A stretch of DNA of 64,000 nt from Prorocentrum cordatum (lineage: Eukaryota > Sar > Dinophyceae > Prorocentrales > Prorocentraceae). The stretch spans positions 1,277,354 through 1,341,353 of the forward strand of contig CAUYUJ010021059.1 in the NCBI GenBank assembly GCA_963575745.1, in the 5' to 3' direction. Of this stretch, positions 28,675 through 38,884 are shown piece by piece. The notes beneath the pieces were generated by a model. It made no database searches. It was not told the origin of the DNA and saw nothing but the letters and a program-made list of their open reading frames with translations. Every line of letters begins with the position of its first letter. Within the stretch, counting starts at the first letter, position 1. Position numbers and translations under genes: made by a program.

Positions 28675-29178
28675 TTCTCCCTCCTTGTCCCTCCACCCCT
28701 TTCTGCTCTCGCCTTCTCCGCTACGCACGGCGCTGAAATCTTTTCGGGCGCCCACGATTTTCTCCGTCGTGTCAATTGTAAGGTGCATGTGCGTTTGCAG
28801 AATCGAGCTGCAGGCTGGTGGCACCCACTTTCTTCTGGCACCACGGTTGCCGCTCGTGGCCAGCGCGCGCCCGCTGACAAAAATATCTGTGCAGACGTTC
28901 CTGCCTCGAGGGTCTCCGTACGTCGGCCATCTAGCCACGAGTTGTTGACGCTGGTCCGCCTGGTCCTTGGGGAATCCGCACGGGGTCCCTTGCCGATGAT
29001 CTTCAGGACATGTGTTAGCCGATTGTGTGTTTATGTGTGTGTGTGTTTGTTGCCCCGTTTAGCCCTCAGTGCATCGGCCGCGTCGTCTTGAAGGCTTTCG
29101 TTGGGCAAGCACACTATGGCGCGCAAGTCGTCATGAGGATCATCCACCTCGCCGAAGCGCATACACGTCCACTCTTTT

Positions 29179-29433
29179 ATGCTGCTAGTGACAGTGCAGC
29201 GGCTGGTTGCCAGCATCGGCCGCAGGCCTTCCAAGGGCTCCTACGGCTTCCACGACGGGCTGCACAACATCCTGTGGAAGAGCGATCGCGCCACGGACAA
29301 GAACGACCTGATCCATCCAGGCAGGGATGTTGGGCGTCTCCACGTGTCAGGGTCGATGGGAAGATTTCGCGCGAGTCAGATCAGGGAAGTCTGCAGAGGA
29401 AGTGCTGTCGAACCCGCCGGCCCCTGGAATTAG
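29179..29433 (+). CDS. Short coding-like fragment
   Basis: 84 residues of balanced composition: VQRLVASIGRRPSKGSYGF, HDGLHNILWKSDRATDKNDL, IHPGRDVGRLHVSGSMGRF. No family recognised. Possibly one exon; the upstream sequence from 29090 is also protein-like in a second frame. Confidence 0.3.
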   Translation: MLLVTVQRLVASIGRRPSKGSYGFHDGLHNILWKSDRATDKNDLIHPGRDVGRLHVSGSMGRFRASQIREVCRGSAVEPAGPWN

Positions 29434-29439
29434 CAGCGC

Positions 29440-30380
29440 CGAACAAGGCATCATGTGCTAAGTGGGGCTCTTTCTTTCTCTGGAACCCTGCCATGCCCCC
29501 GCAAGAGTGAACTTCGCCTCCCTGTCGCCCGCATTGTCACCCCTGTCTTTGCCTGCATCCGCACCGCTCTCACCCATCCTCATTTTCACCCTCATCCTCA
29601 CCGGCACTCGGCGTGGTTACTCCCGTCTTTATCATCCTCACCCCATCCCTCGCCATCTTCTCGTTACTCTTGTCTCCCTGTTCGTCCTCTTTGTCATCGT
29701 TCTGTTCTGCACTATCTCCTCACTCCCATTGTTTGCCTCGACCTTGTGCATTGTCACCCTCATCGTCAGCACACTGGCCCACGCCCAACTCTCAGCCTGC
29801 AGCTTCCCGCACAGATTGAAACCACAAGAGCACAAACAATGAGTTCCCCTCTCCCACCGCGTGGTCGGAACACAAACGGCGATCGGGAAGTGTGGACAGA
29901 AACACACGCAAGGGTGATCTTCAACTTTTCATGGACCTCCAGTTTTTGGAATCCGAGTGGCTAACACTATGCTGTCAAAGCGCATGTAGAACAGATCGCC
30001 CATCCCCCAGAGAGTCGTGTGGAACTCGAGCAGATTGTCCCTCCTTCTTTTTCCCTCCCTGCTTCTCTTCATCTGTTCCTTCCTCCCCAAACCTCATCCC
30101 TCCCTTCTCTTTCTCTCTTATTTCCGACCTCTGGCCTCTTGGCTAATTTGTCCGCCCTTGCGTTTGTATTAATATATGTTTTTCGGCATGGCTTCGATGC
30201 GGTGGGCAGCAATTCGTGGAGGGCGGTGGGCACGAGAGGAAGGGTGAGAGGATGAGGAGTTGGAGCATGGCTTCGGCTGTGCTATGGCCAAACATGCTGT
30301 GGTTCAAGTTGGCCAGCGTGGACCCCAAGCAGTGAGTTGTTGCATTCGGGATTCTTAAGTCGCTATGTGTCAGATATGTG
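29440..30380. other. Pyrimidine-rich stretch, no clear gene
   Basis: C/T-rich from about 29560 to 29750 and from 30030 to 30140. The frames there are Ser/Pro/Leu-rich by composition. Confidence 0.35.
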
Positions 30381-30384
30381 AGAT

Positions 30385-30570
30385 GAGCTATCAAGCTATG
30401 CGGTGCAAAATATGAGATGCAATATATTTGGTTCAAGCTGTGCGGTGTAAGCTATGTGGTGCAAGCTATGTGAAGTAACGAATATGTTTCGAGATATGGG
30501 GTGCCCTGTCGTGTGGTGCATGCTATCTCGTGTGCGCTAGGTGGTGCAAGCCAGGAGGTGCAAGCTACGG
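30385..30570 (+). repeat. GCAAGCTATGTGGT short tandem repeat
   Basis: Degenerate units of about 13-17 bp on (G)CAAGCTATG(T/C)GGTG, eight or more, interrupted near 30475-30520. Confidence 0.7.
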
Positions 30571-30786
30571 GCGGCTACCTGGCGAAAATTCAGAAGGCTC
30601 AGCCGTCGCATGAGATTGTGCGAACACCCGGCAGACCCAGCCAGCGGACGGGCGGCCACCAGTGCCCAAGGGCGGTCGTTTGGCGAAACCCCGGCAGCCG
30701 TGCCCCATTATTTGAGGAGGAAATTCGGATACCCCAAAGTGTAAGTTGTTTGGGCAAGTAGGTCAAGGGCTCGACGCCCATTGTTG

Positions 30787-30822
30787 GAGGAGGAGGAGGA
30801 GGAGGAGGAGGAGGAGGAGGAG
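30787..30822. repeat. GGA microsatellite
   Basis: Twelve uninterrupted GGA/AGG triplets in a purine-rich region that continues loosely to 31070. Confidence 0.95.
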
Positions 30823-32580
30823 GGAGGACGAGCAGGAGCTTGAGAGGCTAGGGCGAGGAGGAGAAGGTGAAGGGGTCACCATTGTGCTTCCTGAGGAATC
30901 GGCGCGTTGAGGATGAGATGGCGCGGAAGCAGGAAGACAAGGGGGAGTAGGAGGAGGGGTTGGAGGATCAGGAGGATGGTGGAGTATTGGTGGGGGAGCA
31001 TCGCCTGGGTTAGGAGGGCCACAAGTAGTAGGAGGAGGAGGAGAAAGAGGAGGAGGAGGAGGAGGAACATGATGGGTAGGCAGAGAAGGCCCGGATTGTT
31101 TGATGCTCTCCGAGTTGAAGTGGTGTTAACGGCGTGGCGGCCGGGCTTTGAAGACTTTTTCTGCGTTCCCCTCTGTACAGTCCTTGTATGGTTGTTTGTT
31201 CCCACCGCGCGTCCATGTCCTTCCCTGCTCTTCCTCACTCTTCGTCGTCGTCGTCCTCGTCACTCACTCCTAGTTCCGCCTCTTGCTCGCCGTCCCTCCC
31301 CCTGCTTCTCCTCCTCGTTCTCCTCGCCCTGCTCATTGTTGCCCTTTTCCTCGTCTTTTGATTGTAGATTAGTTCCCCTTGCTGCTCATTCTTCATATCC
31401 CACATCATATCATGCCCAGGTAATGGTCATCATTTCTCTCCAAGGGTGTGCTACCTCCCTCATATTGATTTACCTTGGTCTCCAGGTCATTATGTAGTTT
31501 CCTGCTCATCGTCGTCGTTACAGATCTCCCTCATGATTTCCAATCATAAAACATGTGTGTTCAAGCACTGCCACTTCAGTCGGGCTGTTTTTCGCCCTGG
31601 TTGCCAGTTTCTGACCTGATGTAATGTTGCCCCTGATCCTGCAGCCCCCGCGCTCGCACTCATGTAGCAACAGGGGCCTCGCACGGAGTACTCCTGCGTA
31701 TCCCCTCTTCTTTTCTCATCCATGCCCGAGGCATACTGCAGCTGGAGCTCCGCACGGGGTTCCTGTACGTGTTTCCGCAGCGGTTCCAGCACCTCACCTA
31801 CCCGTTCGAGGGGCCTGGAGAAGAGAGCCCGTTTTGTGAGCTCTGATATTCTGTCCCAGTGAGCGAGGGGTGGACAAAGAGAGAGAGAGAGAGGGAGGGA
31901 GGGAGGCAGGGAGAGAGATACCTGGCTGTTACCAACCACGCAACCTCATTCATGCTTGTTGGTCATCGTCGTCGTTCCTTCGTTCCCTTTCCATATCATG
32001 TGTTTTCTTGTGTTTTTTGATACCCTCTCATAATCAACAGTTTCTGTTAGCGTTCAGAAATAAACGCGATACTTGTCATATGGTCACCCATTTGGGATAT
32101 GTCCATTGGTCTTTACAAATGCTTCGGATGTGTTGGGTACGTCGCTGGGTAATGTTCCTTCCCCATGTCCCCTGCCCCGTCTCTTCTCGCGTCCCCCTTC
32201 TGTCCTAACCCCTTTCGTGATATGCTCATCGTCTCTTGCCTCTTGCAACCCGGTCCCTCTGCTCGCCTCTCCACCGTTCCTTCGTCGATGCATGCTCCCC
32301 TAACGAAGGAGTCGAAAGGGGGCGGAATGTGGGGGCACGGAATAGAGAGGGAAGGGGAGAGTGGGGAGGGGGAGATTGGTGGAGGGGGGGACAGGCAAGC
32401 TAGGTACGCTGGCACCAGATCTGACATCCTACCCATCCGCTCCCACTGCCATGACTTCTTCTCTATCCGCGGACGCCTGTCGTAGCGTACTTGGGTTCCC
32501 ACTTCCCAAAATGTCCCCATCGTTGTGCGTGCAATCGGAACACGGGAGCTGCGTACTTGAGGAGGGGGAGGAGGAGGATG
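30823..32580. other. Purine- then pyrimidine-rich region, no gene
   Basis: GGA-rich to 31070, C/T-rich around 31210-31340, GA repeat at 31881-31915, and G/A-rich at 32320-32400. No protein can be supported. Confidence 0.4.
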
Positions 32581-32614
32581 TGGCGGATCAGCACGAGGAT
32601 GAGCACGAGGAACA

Positions 32615-32650
32615 TGAGGAGGAGGAGGAGGAGGAGGAGGAGGAGGAGGA
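32615..32650. repeat. GGA microsatellite
   Basis: Uninterrupted GAG/GGA triplets in a frame encoding poly-Glu. A partial palindrome (GCGGATCAGCAC) lies just upstream at 32583. Confidence 0.9.
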
Positions 32651-32839
32651 CGAAGAGGGCGAAAACAAACAGCAACAACAGGAGTTGGAGTATTCTGATC
32701 CATGTGTGCAGAGCGCTGCTCCCAAATGAGGCCAGCGCTGCAGCGGCAACACCGTTTTGAGACACCAACTGCATTTCAAGTGGATTACCCAGGCGAAGGG
32801 CTTAAACACATGTAAGTGTGATCGCAGCGAGGCTGGTGA

Positions 32840-33170
32840 GACGAAAGGGGGGAACTCCCTATGGTGCGGGGCTTCGAATCGCGTGACGGCTGCGGCTGGG
32901 GAACCGCACGTAGACGCACCAATTGCGGCGTCAGGTGTAGCATCCAATGAAGCCACGAAACGTGCAAGGGGTGCGCCGCAATGAGGGGGGATCTGCATCT
33001 GGACGCACCAGCTGGGGCATGCGGTGGAGCTCCCTATGTGGCCACGAAGCGCGTGCGAGGTGCAAGTGCGCCGAACAAAATCAGGGAAGCGTATGTGAAC
33101 GCACCGACTGGGGCGGTAGGTCCGTGGAGTTCGCTACGGGGCCAATGCGTGTCCTGGCCAGAATGAAGTG
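32840..33170 (+). repeat. About 100-bp tandem repeat
   Basis: Roughly three units containing GGAGCTCCCTATG(T)GG, GCCACGAA(A/G)CG(C/T)G and GACGCACCA(A/G)(C/T)TG. The same unit recurs at about 47265-47405. Confidence 0.7.
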
Positions 33171-33208
33171 TCATGCGTGGGCTGGCTTTTGCACATACGG
33201 GAGGGGGA

Positions 33209-33259
33209 CGAGGAGGAGGAGGAGGAGGAGGAGGAGGAGGAGGAGGAGGAGGAGGAGGA
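33209..33259. repeat. GGA microsatellite
   Basis: Seventeen GGA/AGG triplets between two different repeat blocks. Confidence 0.95.
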
Positions 33260-33329
33260 CGAGGGGAACGAGGAGGAAGGGGGCGAGGCAGGTGAAGGGG
33301 GGGGGGGGGGGCCCCGCGGGTTGGAAGGG

Positions 33330-33930
33330 GGAGGGCGCGGGGTATGCGACGCCCGAGTAAGTGGTCGGGGCGGAGGGGGGTGGAGGCCTGCAAGGCGGAG
33401 CGGGGGGAGGGGCGGGGGGGTGCGACGCTAAAATGAAAAGGTCGGCCGGATGGGGGCGGGGGCGGTGACCTGCGGGGCGGACGGGGGGGGGGGGCGGGGC
33501 GTGCACTGCCACATGCAATGGTCGGGGCGGAGTGGGGGGGGGGCCTTCGGGGCGGAAGGGGGGGGGGGGGGGGAGTGCGACGCCACAGTGAAGTGAGGCG
33601 GGATCGGCAGCCTGCGGGGTGGAGAGGGAAGGGGATGTGCGTACGACGCCCGAACGAATTAGTCGGGGCGGAGGTGGGCTGGCTGGGGCGGTGGCCTGCG
33701 GAGCGAAAGGGGTGGGGGGAGTGCGGCGCCAAATTCACGTTTTCAGTGCGGAAAACGGGGGCGGCGGTGGCCTGCGGGGCGGGGGGTGGATGCGGGAGGT
33801 GTGCGACGCCAAAAGAAGTTTGGACTGAGGGGAACGGGCCGGAGAAGGGGGGGGCGGGGGGTGTGTGCGACACCCAAAGAAAACGGTCAGGGAGGGGGAC
33901 GGGTGCGCTGGCGTGCGGAGCGGATTGGGG
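33330..33930 (+). repeat. About 80-bp G-rich tandem repeat
   Basis: About seven units, each with GTGCGACGCC(A/C)(A)AA, then GGTCGGGGCGGA and GGCCTGCGGGGCGGA, separated by G-runs. A single related unit lies near 47060-47115 (GCGACGCAAAATAAAGTGGT). Confidence 0.75.
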
Positions 33931-34609
33931 GTGGTGATTGATGTGCATTCCTTTGCCTCGTTCCGCTGCTGGTTGGGCTTTACAGTCAACCCGCATAGTA
34001 AGGATAGGCAACCTTCCGAAGGTCACCGTTGCAGCATCCTTGCCTCCTCGGTCCATCCTTGGCCACTTTCGTTGTCCGCGCCCCGCTCGCAAAACCTCGA
34101 CATGGGTTTCCAAAGCCGTTGCTTACGTCCTGTCGGTAGGGGTGCGTCGAGGAAAGGAGCAGATTCTTTAGGCGTACGGCACGTCCGCCGACCCCTTGAG
34201 TTACCTGGGGAGTCGATGCGCGTCAATGTGGGCCGTTGTGGATGCTGCTGGCGGTGTCGACGCCTTTTTCGTGATGTGTTCTGAAGGCCAGATTTGGCTG
34301 TTTGGGGTCTTCTTGCAAATCCCGCGTCGTTCCGGCTGCACGGCGCGAGTACGGTGCTGACAGATCATGTTGTGCAATCTGCGCGGTGCATCGCCCGTCC
34401 CAGTGAGCGTGGCATGCTCTATCATCGTACTTTGACCCCGGGGGGGAAAGCTTGCCTTGGGCGGACCCTTGGACGAATGGTTGGCACCGTGGAGACGCCA
34501 AGAAACCAAATAGCTTCCCAGGGAGGTCTCGAAGAGGCCAACATCCTTCAAACACCAAGAGGAACCACATGATTGTTGCGTTCTCGCCTTTTCGCTTCTA
34601 CCCGGGCGG
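33931..34609. other. Moderate-GC stretch without a recognised gene
   Basis: Frames of 60-140 residues exist on both strands. None has a recognisable domain. Confidence 0.3.
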
Positions 34610-34672
34610 GCGGGTCACCCGAGCGGGTGGGTTACCCGAGCGGGTGGGTTACCCGGGCGGGCGGGTCACCCG
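34610..34672 (+). repeat. Four palindromes in a perfect 17-bp array
   Basis: GCGGGTCACCCG (34610), GTGGGTTACCCG (34627), GTGGGTTACCCG (34644) and GCGGGTCACCCG (34661) are spaced exactly 17 bp. They match the loop of the other palindromes (GTYAC), with the last arm base changed. The spacing equals the pair spacing at 4048 and 7331. Confidence 0.8.
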
Positions 34673-34789
34673 AGCATGCAAATGATATTTGTAGTGCGCC
34701 CGTGCCATGGCCAGTAGAGCAGGAGCAGGGGGTCCGAGCGAGTGGGAGGTCGAAGCCGACGAACAGAGGGACGCAAAGAATGCAAAAGC

Positions 34790-34827
34790 GGAGGAGGAGG
34801 AGGAGGAGGAGGAGGAGGAGGAGGAGG
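34790..34827. repeat. GGA microsatellite
   Basis: Twelve or more GGA triplets, about 120 bp after the 17-bp palindrome array. Confidence 0.95.
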
Positions 34828-34869
34828 GAGCATGGGCGAGAGGCGGAAGGGGGTCTGGCTTTTCGCGAG

Positions 34870-35270
34870 ATTCGCGGAGGCAGTTTCGAAGCCTTTGGGA
34901 AGCCGTTTTGGGATCTCCGGGGGCCTCTTTTGGACTTTTTGGGGGCCTCTTGGAGCCTTGTGGGCGCCTCCGGGTGCCTCTTGGGGGCCTCTGGGGGCCT
35001 TTTGGGATTCTTTCGGGGGCCTCTAGGGGGCTTCTTGGAGCTTCCTGGGACATTGTCGGGGCGAATGGCTTGGATTTTCGGTTTGTGGTCCCCCTCTTGG
35101 GATTGTCTTGGGGCCTTCTTGTGCCGTCTTGAGCGCCTCTTGGGCTGTGTTGTCGCCCTCTTGGGCCTTTGTGGGGAACTCTTGGGCGCTTCTTGGGCCG
35201 TCTTGGGGCGGTCTTGTGGGCTTCTGGAGCCGTTTTCGACGCCGTGAAAGCTCAAAGACCGTATATATCA
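34870..35270 (+). repeat. Dispersed copy of the CTCTTGGGGCC satellite
   Basis: Shares CTCTTGGGGCC-type subrepeats and the block TTCGGTTTGTGGTC(C/T)CC with the units at 27.1-28.3 kb. One unit is present and it is quite diverged. Confidence 0.7.
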
Positions 35271-35640
35271 AAAAGGTGCGCTTTCCCATGGGAAATGTAT
35301 GAGTTTTGCTTGTTGGGGACCTCTTGGGGCGCCTCTTGGTCGCATATTAAAGCCTTGTGGACGCGTCTGAGAGCGTCTTGGTTGCATCTGAGATCGTCTG
35401 GATGCCATCTTGGGCGTCTTGGCTCGATCTTTCGGCGACTCGGGGCCTTCTTGGACCGTCTCGGGGGCTCGTTGGTGCGCTTTGACCCGTTGTGGGGCCC
35501 TCTGCCCTCTGCTCCCCCATGGCGCGTTCGGGCATGGGTGCCCCGCGGCTGGGGGGGGGGGTCACATCTCCGGTTCGGGGTCCCTTTGGGGGGGGGGGTG
35601 TGGGGGGGGGGCATCTCACGCGCCTAGAGGCCCACAAGGG
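35271..35640. other. Fading CTTGG repeat and G-runs
   Basis: Short CTTGG subrepeats to about 35480, then G-runs at 35551-35615. No gene. Confidence 0.4.
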
Positions 35641-35659
35641 GTCGGTGGACTTCCTGTCA

Positions 35660-35730
35660 GTAGGGCCTGGAGGTCCCCCCGATAAGAGGGCCTGGGAGGC
35701 CCCAGGTCGAGCTCTCGCGTTATCACATAC
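35660..35730 (+). repeat. Dispersed repeat shared with 46.96-47.01 kb
   Basis: CCCCGATAAGAGGGCCTGG, then a C-rich step and CTCTCGCGTT, match CCCCTGATAAAAGAGCCTGG and CTCTCGCGTT near 46963-47015. Confidence 0.65.
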
Positions 35731-36006
35731 GCGAGCCAAGCGCCCACGAGTGCAATTATGTCGGGCGGGAGCGGCCACGGCGGAGGCAGAGATATACTCT
35801 TCTCCAGAACACGAGTCAAAATGTCATGCCCCCGGCGCCCAACAGACGATTTTGAAGTCGAATCGTTGGCGCGAGAAGGATTTGTTTGCATGCGTGAGAA
35901 GCGCGTTCACCTAAACGTCGCACATTCGGCGTCCCGCAAGACACGGCCGTCTACGCGCTCGTGTCGACTATTCGTCGAGATCATTGGCACGCGCCCCGGT
36001 TGGGCC

Positions 36007-36030
36007 CCCTGCCCCATGCATGGGGCAGGG
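36007..36030. repeat. 24-bp perfect palindrome
   Basis: CCCTGCCCCATG (36007-36018) is followed directly by its reverse complement CATGGGGCAGGG (36019-36030), with no spacer. Confidence 0.95.
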
Positions 36031-36099
36031 ACTTGGGGGCCAACGGGAGGCGCCAGGCCCCCCCCATGCCCCCTGAGGGTGATGCGCATGTAGCTTCGT

Positions 36100-36480
36100 G
36101 GTGTCTTGAGGTTTGACATTTCATAGGCTCACAAAGAGGAGGTTCTTTCATGTATACATGGGTCCGAGGGTGAACACTTGAGGTTTTGATGCTTGACATG
36201 TTGGAACTGTCTGAATTTTCAAACTCTTGGATATATAGTATGTGTTTGGTTCAATAGGTCAAACTGACCGTGCTCTTTCTCCAGAGTGACACATATGTCA
36301 CGTGTTCAAACTTCCAGTGTCTTCTAAATTGCCAAACATGGCAAAACTGCTTCAACCGCGAAAGCACGCCACAGCAGTTTGCCATTTCGAACAGTGTAAG
36401 TTTGAAGCGTGAACGATTGATCGTATTTGTAGTTTGAGCGTTTGAAGGTTTGACCATGCCAACGCGGTGTGCAAAGAAAC
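36100..36480. other. AT-richer island with TTTGA motifs
   Basis: Clearly lower GC than the rest. TTTGA and TCAAA recur many times (for example GTTTGAAGGTTTGACC near 36440). No gene is recognised on the + strand. Confidence 0.5.
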
Positions 36481-37056
36481 ATAAGGAACCGACGAACGTT
36501 TGTATGTATAATAATTGTTGTAAGTGTTAACCGGGGGCGTTCGCGAGTCTGTCAATCGTGTTTTACGAAAAGCAGGTATGCTCACATATTTTGGAATACT
36601 TGTCGGTGCGGCCAGAGGGCGTCTAGGAGAGCGGAGAAGAGGGAGCTCGGTAGAACACCATAGTTGCGCAAAAACATCATTTGTTTGTTGATCCGGAACT
36701 GCTTTCAGATATTTAAACATGGTTTCTGGATGCGCGCAGGCGGCGGAGGGTGTGGGATTGGTAGGTTCCCCATAATCCGTAGTTGCGATGCGGTTTCCTT
36801 GTGTGTTTTGAAGCAGAGAAAGCGTGTCTAGGTTGTTTAAAAGATGTGCCTTTGGGTTTGTGCAGGGCAAGGGAGGGGGAGCAGGAACGGCTGGCGGAAC
36901 ATCGCGGCTATATCGCAACTGTTCGTCATGTGTGCAGAGCGTCGTCATGTCCTTCTCACTTTGCCCATCGCTAGGATCCCCCGTGAACCTCTCCGTGGCC
37001 CGGGCCTCCAGGTGTTTCGTCGTCCGCCTCCGCGCGTCTCCAGCAACGATTTTCAA
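36352..37056 (-). CDS. Possible hypothetical protein in a lower-GC island
   Basis: 234 residues, ATG at 37056. The middle has balanced composition (NPKAHLLNNLDTLSLLQN, GNRIATTDYGEPTNPTP, AHPETMFKYLKAVPDQQ, NDVFAQLWCSTELPLLR). The C-terminal third is Tyr/Ser-rich. A frame this long in lower-GC sequence is less easily explained by chance than frames elsewhere in the window. No family recognised, no signal peptide or membrane segment seen. Confidence 0.4.
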   Translation of the reverse strand: MKIVAGDARRRTTKHLEARATERFTGDPSDGQSEKDMTTLCTHDEQLRYSRDVPPAVPAPPPLPCTNPKAHLLNNLDTLSLLQNTQGNRIATTDYGEPTNPTPSAACAHPETMFKYLKAVPDQQTNDVFAQLWCSTELPLLRSPRRPLAAPTSIPKYVSIPAFRKTRLTDSRTPPVNTYNNYYTYKRSSVPYVSLHTALAWSNLQTLKLQIRSIVHASNLHCSKWQTAVACFRG

Positions 37057-37159
37057 AGAGTGCCCCTGTAATTAAGCAGTATGAAGGGCATTTCTGGTTT
37101 CTCCACTGAGGGGGGTCCGCCTTCGCGCTCAGTCCCCGGGGAGCGGGCTATCCGACGAC

Positions 37160-37715
37160 AAACGTTGGTACGACGACGCCGACGAGCGTTGCAACGACGA
37201 CGACGACCAGTACGACGACCACGACGGCGACGAGTGTTTCGGCGAGGACGGGTACGAGCGTTGCGATCGCAACGGCGACGACGGTGACGACGATATTGAC
37301 GAACACTGCGGCGGCGGCGGTGACGATCGCTGCGACGGCGACGGTGACGAACTTTAAACCAACGAAGACGAACGTTACGACGGCGACGGCAGCGACGAGC
37401 ATCGCCGAGACGATGGCGAGCGTGCCGACGACCGCGGCGACGCGGAGCGTTGCGATGACGGCTCCGTTGAGTTTCGCGACGACGACGATGAGCGTTTCGG
37501 CGACGACAGCAACGAACGTTGCGACGACGATGCCGACGGGCGTTACGACGACGACGGCGACGAGTGCTACGGCGACCAAGGTGGCGACCGCCACGAGGGC
37601 GATGGCGAGCGTTGTGACGACGGCGGCGAACATTCCAACGACAAGAGCGACGGGCGTTCTGACGATGACGAACATTACGGCGGCGACGACGGCCACGGTC
37701 TCTTGGTGCGTTGAA
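37160..37715. repeat. 21- to 24-bp GACGACG minisatellite
   Basis: About 25 units on GACG(A/G)GCGTT(G/T)CGACGACG(A)CGG(C). All six frames are nearly open, giving false ORFs of Val/Ala (minus) or Arg/His (minus, another frame). Confidence 0.9.
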
Positions 37716-38204
37716 TGGCGGTTGTGGTTTAGCGGCACATTCGTTCTGGGAGCTGTCACCGACAGCATGATCTGGGGGAAATTGTTCGGAGGAACGGCTG
37801 GCGGAATGAGGATGATGATGAGCATGTGTTGATGGTGGTGTTTCAGAGTCCCCTGGGCCTTCCCCTGAGAAGCATAATAACCAACGACGATTTTGCACAC
37901 GATTTTGAAATACGATTTTTTTGGGCGACTTGCCTGAGACATCTCCACGAAATTGTTGTTTGCCAATATTGTATTTGAAGTCGTTTCGGATCGGGCGCCA
38001 GATTCTAACGCAAATCGTTCTCTCTAGGCGTAGGGTCTCATTTCGAAATCGTGCTGGCGGCTCGCGGACCCCGCATTCAGAATCGTAGGGGCGGATCCTG
38101 AAGATCGTAGCCAAAATCGTCGTGGGGTAGTTTGAAAATCGTCGGGGCGGGTGTTCAAAATCGTAGCCAGAACCGCCGGGGCGGAGGTTGAACGTCGGGG
38201 TAAT
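37716..38204. repeat. Region with dispersed AAAATCGT units
   Basis: AAAATCGT or GAAATCGT recurs from about 37900 to 38165, at about 30-bp intervals in the last 90 bp (CGTAGCCA(A/G)AA(T/C)CG(T/C)CG). No gene is supported. Confidence 0.5.
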
Positions 38205-38340
38205 GATGTTGATGGAAGGCCGTGCCTTTCCGGCCTTGAGGCTGGAAAAGTTTAGCTTCAAGTACCCTGCTTTGAGGCCTGAGATTTTTCGCCTGAAGTG
38301 TCCGGCCTCGCTGCCGGAGTGGTCCAACCCCAGGGCCTTA
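38205..38340 (+). repeat. 36-bp repeat encoding FPALRLEKFSFK-like units
   Basis: Three worn units. In the open frame from 38188 they read FPALRLEKFSFK, YPALRPEIFRLK, CPASLPEW. Short (61 residues), so a gene is doubtful. Confidence 0.5.
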
Positions 38341-38379
38341 TCTTGTCATGGAGCGGTCAGTCCATGCATATAGTGCCGT

Positions 38380-38660
38380 GGGGTAGCTCCAAGAAGACTC
38401 CAAGCAGGCCTAAGAGGATCCCGAGAGGGCTCCGGGAGGGCCCCAGAGGCCCCAAGACACGCCCTTGGGGGCTTTAGACGCTCCTAGAGTCCCCCCGCGG
38501 TAGAGGATTTAAAACGGACGTTTGAGATACTCTACGGCGGGGGCCCCAAGAGGGCGCCAGGAGTGCCCCAGGAGAGCTTCAGGATGGCCATAAGATGGCC
38601 CCAAGAGAGCTCTAAGAGGGCCCCAGAGGTCCCAACAGAACCCCAAGAGGGCCTCGAATG
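38380..38660 (-). repeat. CTCTTGGGGCC-type repeat, inverted
   Basis: CCCCAAGAGGGCC and related subrepeats are the reverse complement of the 27.1-28.3 kb satellite subunits. Confidence 0.75.
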
Positions 38661-38666
38661 GCACCC

Positions 38667-38884
38667 AAAAGCAGTGAAAGTGAAGTCACGCGAACGCCCT
38701 TTCGCGTGACTAAACTTTCACTTCCCTTGGCCGCCTCCGGGGGTTCTCTTGGACCCCCACAGGCGTTCCTAACGGCCCCAGAAAGGCCAAAAAGAGCCCC
38801 GGGAAAATACCAACAGGCCTCCCAGAGGAATGTATCTTATGTCACGCGAAAGGGCGCTCGCGTGTCTTCACTTTCGCTGCTTTT
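38667..38884. mobile_element. MITE-like inverted repeat with hairpin arms
   Basis: The 46-bp left arm (38667-38712, begins AAAAGCAGTGAAAGTGAAG) and the right arm (38839-38884, ends CACTTTCGCTGCTTTT) are inverted copies with 41 of 46 matches. The left arm is also part of a local hairpin (38674-38694 with 38701-38721, two mismatches). The interior is about 126 bp without an ORF. Size and structure suit a short non-autonomous DNA element. No target-site duplication was found because the flanks are themselves repeats. Confidence 0.7.

Noticed and set aside
37148-38327. Membrane protein (Val/Ala-rich) or Arg/His-rich protein on the minus strand
   Set aside because: Both are translations of the GACGACG minisatellite in different frames.
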